Positions 57,480-64,000 of a stretch of 64,000 bases of DNA are shown one piece after another (positions within the stretch are counted from its first letter, which is position 1; the number at the start of each line of letters is the position of its first letter). The notes beneath the pieces were generated by a model. The model saw nothing but the letters and a program-made list of their open reading frames with translations, did not search any database and was not told the origin of the DNA. Made by a program: the position numbers and the translations under genes. The stretch is from Actinostola sp. cb2023 (lineage: Eukaryota; Cnidaria; Anthozoa; Actiniaria; Actinostolidae): positions 186,001-250,000 of the forward strand of contig JAUJYZ010000617.1 in NCBI GenBank assembly GCA_033675265.1, written 5' to 3'.

Positions 57480-58565
57480 TCGTGAACGACTCGTATAAAT
57501 GATTCAAAACCACCAAAACTATAGCTTAAGTTAGACGAGCTCGAACCCCAATAGGCTTAGCTAAGCTGTGGCTTAAGTTAGACGAGCTCGAACCCCAATA
57601 GGCTTAGCTAAGCTGTGGCTTAAGTTAGACGAGCTCGAACCCCTATAGGCTTAGCTAAGCTGTGGCTTAAGTTAGACGAGCTCGAACCCCAATAGGCTTA
57701 GCTAAGCTGTGGCTTAAGTTAGACGAGCTCGAACCCCTATAGGCTTAGCTAAGCTGTGGCTTAAGTTAGACGAGCTCGAACCCCTATAGGCTTAGCTAAG
57801 CTGTGGCTTAAGTTAGACGAGCTCGAACCCCTATAGGCTTAGCTAAGCTGTGGCTTAAGTTAGACGAGCTCGAACCCCTATAGGCTTAGCTAAGCTGTGG
57901 CTTAAGTTAGACGAGCTCGAACCCCTATAGGCTTAGCTAAGCTGTGGCTTAAGTTAGACGAGCTCGAACCCCTATAGGCTTAGCTAAGCTGTGGCTTAAG
58001 TTAGACGAGCTCGAACCCCAATAGGCTTAGCTAAGCCATGGCTTATGTTAGACGAGCTCGAACCCTAATAGGCTTAGTTAAACCCTTATGGCTTAAGTTA
58101 GACGAGCTCGAACCCCAATAGGCTTAGCTAAGCTATGGCTTAAGTTAGACGAGCTCGAACCCCTAAAGGCTTAGCTAAGCCATGGATTAAGTTAGACGAG
58201 CTCGAACCCCAATAGGCTTAGCTAAGCCATGGATTAAGTTAGACGAGCTTGAACCCCAATAGGCTTAGCTAAGCCCTTATGGCTTAAATTAGACGAGCTC
58301 GAACCCTAATAGGCTTAGTTAAACCCTTATGGCTTAAGTTAGACGAGCTCGAACCCCAATAGGCTTAGCTAAGCTATGGCTTAAGTTAGACGAGCTCGAA
58401 CCCCTAAAGGCTTAGCTAAGCCATGGATTAAGTTAGACGAGCTCGAACCCCTATAGGCTTAGCTAAGCCATGGATTAAGTTAGACGAGCTCGAACCCCAA
58501 TAGGCTTAGCTAAGCCATGGATTAAGTTAGACGAGCTCGAACCCCTATAGGCTTAGCTAAGCTAA
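57480..58565. repeat. 47-bp minisatellite downstream of gene D
   Basis: About 23 copies of a unit with taggcttagctaagctgtgg and ttaagttagacgagctcgaa. It starts about 45 bp after the gene D stop, so it may lie in the 3' UTR. Later copies are more variable. Confidence 0.95.
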
Positions 58566-58880
58566 GTGTCCAAAAGGATATGAAAATTGTAAAGTTGACT
58601 TTCCTTTCGTAAATTTCGCAAAATGCTTATGAGCTTGTAGAGCTATCAAAGTGTCACATATTTAATTAAATAATTAAATTCTATTGTAGTTTATTTATCA
58701 TTTCTATTTATTGTCAATTATTATTTCATTATGTCAGTGTTTTCGATTGTAACTAGTATTGCTCTGTAGTTATTGTAATTTAATGTGGTGGGGTCACATG
58801 CACTACTAGTGGAACTGACTTTTACACCTTTGGGGACGTGTAAGTTATTTATACTTACAGTCTTTAGGAAATTGTAAACT

Positions 58881-58922
58881 TGTACCTGAAGAAGGCTGGT
58901 TTGGCAGCCGAAATATCGTACA
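58881..58922 (+). ncRNA. Candidate minimal hammerhead ribozyme (Penelope-type)
   Basis: Order: TGTAC (58881-58885), CTGAAGA core (58886-58892), one extra A, stem II GGCTG/CAGCC (58894-58909, loop gtttgg), GAAA (58910-58913), TATC, then GTACA, which can pair with the first TGTAC as stem I. Stem III would be the self-complementary ATAT, suiting a dimeric form. Such reduced hammerheads are known in Penelope-like elements. The extra nucleotide before stem II is a departure. 58570-59000 is probably a Penelope remnant. Confidence 0.45.
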
Positions 58923-58999
58923 TAATAAACATATAACTCTACAGTGCGTCAGATGTTCTTAGATTTTTTCTTTAAACTTGTAAACTACGATTACAAGCG

Positions 59000-59607
59000 T
59001 TACGTTACATGAAAAACTCCTCCCCCTTCCCTCGGCCCCCTCCTCTTCCCTCCCCCCTCCTCTTATCCCCTCCCATCTTATCTAAGATAGTCATCATTTT
59101 ATAGAAATAGTAGAGGGAAAAAAACTAGTACGTACCAGTGCCTGAAGCGCTCCACTTCGTATCATTAGTATTCAAAGTAGATTCATTGCAGCTGTAGGTC
59201 ATTATAATAATCGTAGTCAACGGAGCGTTTGAGATATTTTACCACGAAGGGAAGACACTTCAGTCAGTACATCTTTAGCAATGAATAAGGTGAAAGGAAT
59301 TGATATACACTATCCATTTATGAGGCGAAAACAGGAACTGGATATTGGATAAGTTGGAGGATAAGTTTCTAGAACGATGAATATTTGAAAGTGGTCAGGA
59401 ATGTGATATAATTCACCCTCAAGTATATATGAATATAATTATATTTTACAACATTCCCTCGTGACTACCGATGGTTGAAGCCAACTGGTTTCGTTTTTCG
59501 AGCGAGCCCTGGGTCCTATTACAGAGCTCTCAAATGACAGACTTACCGGTTTGTGTGCTTGATTCATCGCGGTTGTGCTTCTAGATGATCTGAAACATCT
59601 CACCAAA
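59000..59607. other. 5' flank of the MFS gene
   Basis: A C/T-rich stretch (59016-59080) and AT-rich sequence. An in-frame stop at 59560 limits the coding start to 59608. No clear TATA box. Confidence 0.4.
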
Positions 59608-61149
59608 ATGTCAGCAAGAGCATTCATATCGTCATTAACAATCCACTATTTGGCCTTTTCCATGGCGCTTGATTACTCTATTGTGCTTTTGAGCGTAGAA
59701 GAGCTGTGGAAAGCGCTAGGTGGGAATCTTACATTGTATGGCTTCGTGTTTGGCATCTACGCTCTCAGTCAAGCTCTTATCACCCCGATACTTGGCTACA
59801 TCTCGGATATTCGTGGCTTAAAGTTTACTTTGATTCTGTCTTTGGTTCTCAACGCTATTGGTAATCTTCTGTATGGGTTTTCATTCACCGCGAACTCTGT
59901 AAACATGATTATTATTGGAAGGTTTGTGTCTGGTTTGGGTGCTGGTGCTGTAGCGCTGGGAGTCGTGTACCTTACGAACGTTACTTCTCGTGAAATGCGA
60001 GGGAAGGCCATTGCAAGTTTTAAGTTGTCTCAAGCATTTGGGTTCTTTGGAGGTCCGGCTATTAGCCTGGCATTCACCACTCTACAGGTTCCTAAGTTAA
60101 CTTCAAACGCGACAACCAAAACATTCAACTTGTACACAATACCAGCATGGGTTGCGCTTGCCAACGTTGTAGTGATAGCCGTACCAGCCGTGAAGTATTG
60201 CTTCAAAAATCCCCTGGCACCTCACATGGCACTGAGATACAACCACCGAGAAGCCAAAGAACTTGTTCTGCACACTGCCATATTTATGCCGCTGATATTT
60301 CTAGCTTCCACGTGTTACTGGATCGTAACGAGCGATATATTTACGCTAGCATTTGGTCAATACCATTTACTGAGATCAAATAAAGAGTTATGGAAAGTGT
60401 ACGTGTCTGCTGGTTCGACGTTGATTTTATCATGTCTGATAATACGAGTCGTAATTCATCGGAAAAACAAAACCTCTCCAGTTGTATTCACCGTTCTTGG
60501 GCTATTGCTTTCCTGTGTTGGATTTGGTCTTTTAGGCGACTATAATATCAAAAATAATACTATATCCAAGGCTTTCTACCATGGAGCCGTGGCGTTAATC
60601 ACTTCCGGTGGAGCATCTTTCTTCACGGGTGCTGGTACGTACTACTCACGCAAGGTTACCGATCTAAGTCATCAGGCTCGTAACCGTCGGGGATTGTTTC
60701 TCGGTTTATTCACATTTGCCGAGAGTCTTGGTCGTTTCGTGGGTCCTACTTTGTCTTCACTCGTCATCCACATCGAGCAAAAACCGAGTTTGAAAACATT
60801 GTACAAGTGTGACCTTGTTAATCTCATTCCAGACGGATGTCACGTAAGTAACATTAATGTGACACTCATAGTGCTGTGTTCTACGATGGTTCTCTTGGCC
60901 GTGTGTTTTCTATGGTATCATCGACGCTATGGAAAATGTCAAGTCGATGTTTCGCTTTTGAGTTTGGAAGAGCTTCCTATGCCGCAGCCTGGTAACGAGT
61001 ATCGAGGGCGCGACATCAACGTGAACAGTGAAGGCAAATTGGAGCTTAATTTAGAAGTCGGTCGGCCAAGGTCAAGTACTAGTGACCTATCGATATCATC
61101 TACGAAAAGTTCACGCAGTAATTCGCTTAATAATAACATCTCCTCGTAG
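59608..61149 (+). CDS. Major facilitator superfamily transporter, intronless (MFSD8-like?)
   Basis: A 513-residue multi-pass membrane protein. The start is the first ATG (caaaATGt) after an in-frame stop at 59560. About 12 hydrophobic segments are visible. Between the second and third lies an MFS motif A-like loop (GYISDIRGLKF). The next segments carry GRFVSGLGAGAVALG and FGFFGGPAI, typical of the N-terminal half. A basic loop near residue 280 (HRKNKTSP) separates the halves. The C-terminal half has GLFLGLFTFAESLGRFVGP. The tail of about 70 residues is Ser-rich and polar. The loop and glycine pattern recall MFSD8/CLN7-type lysosomal carriers, but this is recollection only and the substrate is unknown. 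It is unrelated to genes A-D and has a normal codon-rich appearance. Confidence 0.88.
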   Translation: MSARAFISSLTIHYLAFSMALDYSIVLLSVEELWKALGGNLTLYGFVFGIYALSQALITPILGYISDIRGLKFTLILSLVLNAIGNLLYGFSFTANSVNMIIIGRFVSGLGAGAVALGVVYLTNVTSREMRGKAIASFKLSQAFGFFGGPAISLAFTTLQVPKLTSNATTKTFNLYTIPAWVALANVVVIAVPAVKYCFKNPLAPHMALRYNHREAKELVLHTAIFMPLIFLASTCYWIVTSDIFTLAFGQYHLLRSNKELWKVYVSAGSTLILSCLIIRVVIHRKNKTSPVVFTVLGLLLSCVGFGLLGDYNIKNNTISKAFYHGAVALITSGGASFFTGAGTYYSRKVTDLSHQARNRRGLFLGLFTFAESLGRFVGPTLSSLVIHIEQKPSLKTLYKCDLVNLIPDGCHVSNINVTLIVLCSTMVLLAVCFLWYHRRYGKCQVDVSLLSLEELPMPQPGNEYRGRDINVNSEGKLELNLEVGRPRSSTSDLSISSTKSSRSNSLNNNISS

Positions 61150-61954
61150 GAATATCACAGGCTACTGAAGCATTATTTAGTCTCCTTCGCAGCCGCCCGA
61201 GGTCGAGTCACGCAACGCGGGAATCGTTGCGTGACGGGAATTGTTGCGTGACTCAACCTACAGCCAGTTTTAGTTTCGTCAGTCACACAACGAGCTTACT
61301 GCTCTTGAGAGAGACAGTTCTTCTCCACTCTGAAGCCGGGGTAAAAAGAATTTGTACATAATCCAGTCCCTCTCTCTGTTAACAATGAGAAAAGATAATC
61401 GAATGCGCGCGTCCTTTGATGGGCTTCCTGTGGTATAGCGCGCTCGACAAGGATTTTAATTTTGAACAATCGCCTATTTGAACAATAATTCGGCTGACTG
61501 ATTGGAATACAAGGCCTCATCTCCTCCCATATGGAGGAGTAAGGCTTTATAGGGCCCCTACTAACCAATGTAGTTGGTTTGACTAGCTTGCTTCTTCGAT
61601 TGATTTTGATTTGATTGTTTTTAAAATTTTGCTGTTTTCAACCATTAATAATGATTAATAATAATGCGCATTACAGCTTCAACTGATAAATCTGTGGCCT
61701 TCCTTTGGTCCTCCTGTGGTCTATTGTCTTTGTCATAAAACTCAATACCATATTGTGTATATTTCAAGTCAATTCAAATATGATACAAATAATTATATAA
61801 GAATCAGATAATTACATCAAATGTCAATATTGTTAATGTTCATAAATTTCAAGTGAAATTTACTATACTATATATGACTTATATTAAAGGAGACCGTGTT
61901 GTATAGCTTACACCTCTCATCCTCGGCAAACCATGCAGGAGCTAATTAGCAGGG
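61150..61954. other. 3' flank of the MFS gene
   Basis: 61205-61254 has an inverted gagtcacgcaac/gttgcgtgactc pair. 61405-61450 (ttgatgggcttcctgtggta) is a fragment of the family seen at 8565-10585. Nothing else recognised. Confidence 0.5.
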
Positions 61955-62990
61955 TAGGGGTACGGGAGCCGAAAAGGGGCGCGGTAGGGGTGTGGGAGAA
62001 AAGGGGCGCGGTAGGGGTACGGGAGAAAAGGGGCGCGGTAAGGGTACGGGAGAAAAGGGGCGCGGTAGGGGTACGGGAGAAAAGGGGCGTAGTAGGGGTA
62101 CGGGAGAAAAGGGGCGCGGTAGGGGTACGGGAGAAAAGGGGCGTAGTAGGGATACGGGAGAAAAGGGGTGCAGGAGAAAAGGGGCGCGGTAGGGGTACGG
62201 GAGAAAAGGGGCGCGGTAGGGATAGGGAGAAAAGGGGCGCGGTAGGGGTACGGGAGAAAAGGGGCGCAGTAGGGATATGGGAGAAAAGGGGCGCGGTAGG
62301 GGTACGGGAGAAAAGGGGCGCGGTAGGGATAGGGGAGAAAAGGGGCGCGGTAGGGGTACGGGAGAAAAGGGGCGCAGTAGGGGTACGGGAGAAAAGGGGC
62401 GCGGTAGGGGTATGGGAGAAAGGGGCGCGGTAGGGGTACGGGAGAAAAGGGGCGCGGTAGGGATAGGGGAGAAAAGGGGCGCGGTAGGGGTACGGGAGAA
62501 AAGGGGCGCAGTAGGGGTACGGGAGAAAAGGGGCGCGGTAGGGGTATGGGAGAAAGGGGCGCAGTAGGGGTACGGGAGAAAAGGGGCGCGGTAGGGGTAC
62601 GGGAGAAAAGGGGCGCGGTAGGGATAGGGTAGAAAAGGGGCGCGGTAGAGGTACGGGAGAAAAGGGGCGCAGTAGGGGTACGGGAGAAAAGGGGCGCGGT
62701 AGGGGTATGGGAGAAAGGGGCGCGGTAGGGGTACGGGAGAAAAGGGGCGTGGTAGGGATAGGGGAGAAAAGGGGCGCGGTAGGGGTACGGGAGAAAAGGG
62801 GGCGCAGTAGGGGTACGGGAGAAAAGGGGCGCGGTAGGGGTACGGGAGAAAAGGGGCGCGGTAGGGATAGGGGAGAAAAGGGGCGCGGTAGGGGTACGGG
62901 AGAAAAGGGGCGCAGTAGGGATACGGGAGAAAAGGGGCGCGGTAGGGGTATGGGAGAAAGGGGCGCGGTAGGGGTACGGGAGAAACGCGG
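61955..62990. repeat. 27-bp G-rich minisatellite
   Basis: About 38 copies of a unit with ggggtacgggagaaaagggg and cgcggta. Strong strand asymmetry (G on plus, C on minus). 27 is nine codons, hence the long spurious Pro/Arg/Phe frames on the minus strand. Confidence 0.95.
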
Positions 62991-63334
62991 AAAAAACAAC
63001 TCTTTCCTTTCAGACTTCTACTCGGCCCCACGGATTAGTCCCTGGGTGGACTTCTCTAGAATAGTGTCCTTCGCAGCAAAGCAGCTTTCTCTTTTTATAC
63101 ACAATGTGCAGTGGAATGATGTACTCGAGTAAGCAGCCGTTCGAGGTACGAACTTTGTGACAAGACTAAAAACGGCGCCTGCAAAATAAGACTTTCTCTA
63201 ACACGAAACCGAAAGAAGCCAACTATACTGTGTGTCAGTACAGAATTGTCGTCTTATGGAGGTTTTTGTAACTGGATCTTTAGGGAAACGGAAGAGATTA
63301 TTGAACCAAATTACAGAGTATAACAAGGATTTTG

Positions 63335-63434
63335 AATTTTAAAAATTCGTCACCTCTTTATTAGAGAAATATCTATATTTTCTAATGAATACATAGATAT
63401 TTCTCTAATAAAGAGGTGACGAATTTTTAAAATT
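63335..63434. repeat. Perfect 42-bp inverted repeat with a 16-base loop
   Basis: The left arm 63335-63376 and right arm 63393-63434 are exact reverse complements (ends aattttaaaaattcg and atttctctaataaagagg within). The loop is attttctaatgaatac. No target duplication is evident. Confidence 0.9.
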
Positions 63435-64000
63435 ATAAACGCAAATACGGCACAAATAACCTAAGCTAAGAGTAGTGTAATTACTGTAAGTTGGCGCGCA
63501 TTTATTGTCGTTATCGAAGTTCTGTAAGTCCCATAAGTGATGATGGATAAGTATGCATTGAATGGATAGTCTGCAGGGGATTTATTGATAACCTTAAAGA
63601 CATCTCAAAGCTTTTAAGACTACTTGATCATAGTCAAAAGTGAATACGAGCACACAATGTGATCATAAACGCACATTCTGTACAACAAAAACACACAGTT
63701 GCTCACTTCGTACATTGTAAATATCATTTTTGTAATACGGTATATCGTTTATTAAAACGCCAAAAACATTCATTTCAACTGTTGCAAAAGTTAAGATTTA
63801 ACTAGAAAATGCATGGAAGTGAGGCTAGTTAGTCCAAAAATCTTTATAGTTTTCAAGTCGCTACAACTTTGTGCGTTTTTGTAGGAATAATTTTTAATTT
63901 GTCGGTTTATTTTTGTTAGTATTTTATTTAAAGAAATTCCTGTGACACTGAGAGATTATTGGTAGATGATCTGATTCCACCAAAGTGAATGACATTTGAA
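63435..64000. other. AT-rich end of window
   Basis: No gene, RNA or repeat recognised. Confidence 0.4.

Noticed and set aside
61917..63031. Pro/Phe/Arg-rich frames of about 360 codons
   Set aside because: Produced by the 27-bp G-rich minisatellite; two overlapping frames are equally open.

Overview
The window is eukaryotic and most likely comes from a cnidarian, probably an anthozoan (sea anemone or coral). It is AT-rich with split genes. Its genes encode small secreted PAN/apple + EGF proteins, several ending in a domain I associate with coral 'uncharacterized skeletal organic matrix protein 5-like' entries. The mobile fraction (BEL/Pao, Penelope-like, an L1/Tx1-type LINE, many short TIR elements) fits that too. 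I recognise no bacterial or organellar genes. The organism call is inference from these families.

Layout. 1-14 kb is a nest of mobile DNA. A dispersed host repeat carries a young BEL/Pao LTR retrotransposon (1982-8439) and a TIR transposon (8542-12366), which itself carries a second TIR transposon (8565-10585). A paralogous copy of the host repeat at 26927-27706 lacks all three and shows the empty sites. 14-24 kb is gene A (minus, 5' end not found), with minisatellites, a Penelope-like element in one intron and a seven-copy array of a PAN-exon fragment. 24-28.5 kb is repeats. 28.6-31.8 kb is gene B (minus). 33.4-42.5 kb is gene C (minus) and 49.4-57.4 kb is gene D (plus). C and D are near-identical and head to head, the arms of a large inverted duplication with a spacer holding a 57-bp minisatellite of about 48 copies. 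59.6-61.1 kb is an apparently intronless MFS transporter gene. The rest is minisatellites and small transposons.

Genes A-D form one local family of secreted, cysteine-rich modular proteins. I worked out their exons from GT/AG sites, matching phases and comparison between copies. A is a mosaic: its PAN and first EGF exons resemble B, and its last three exons resemble C and D. Function is not shown by the sequence; secretion and an extracellular or matrix role are inferences.

Most long open frames here (31-, 8-, 57- and 27-bp arrays) are by-products of tandem repeats, not genes. The most notable features are the inverted gene pair, the mosaic family, the reconstructed three-layer transposon nest, the exon-fragment array, hammerhead-like motifs and a perfect 42-bp hairpin.
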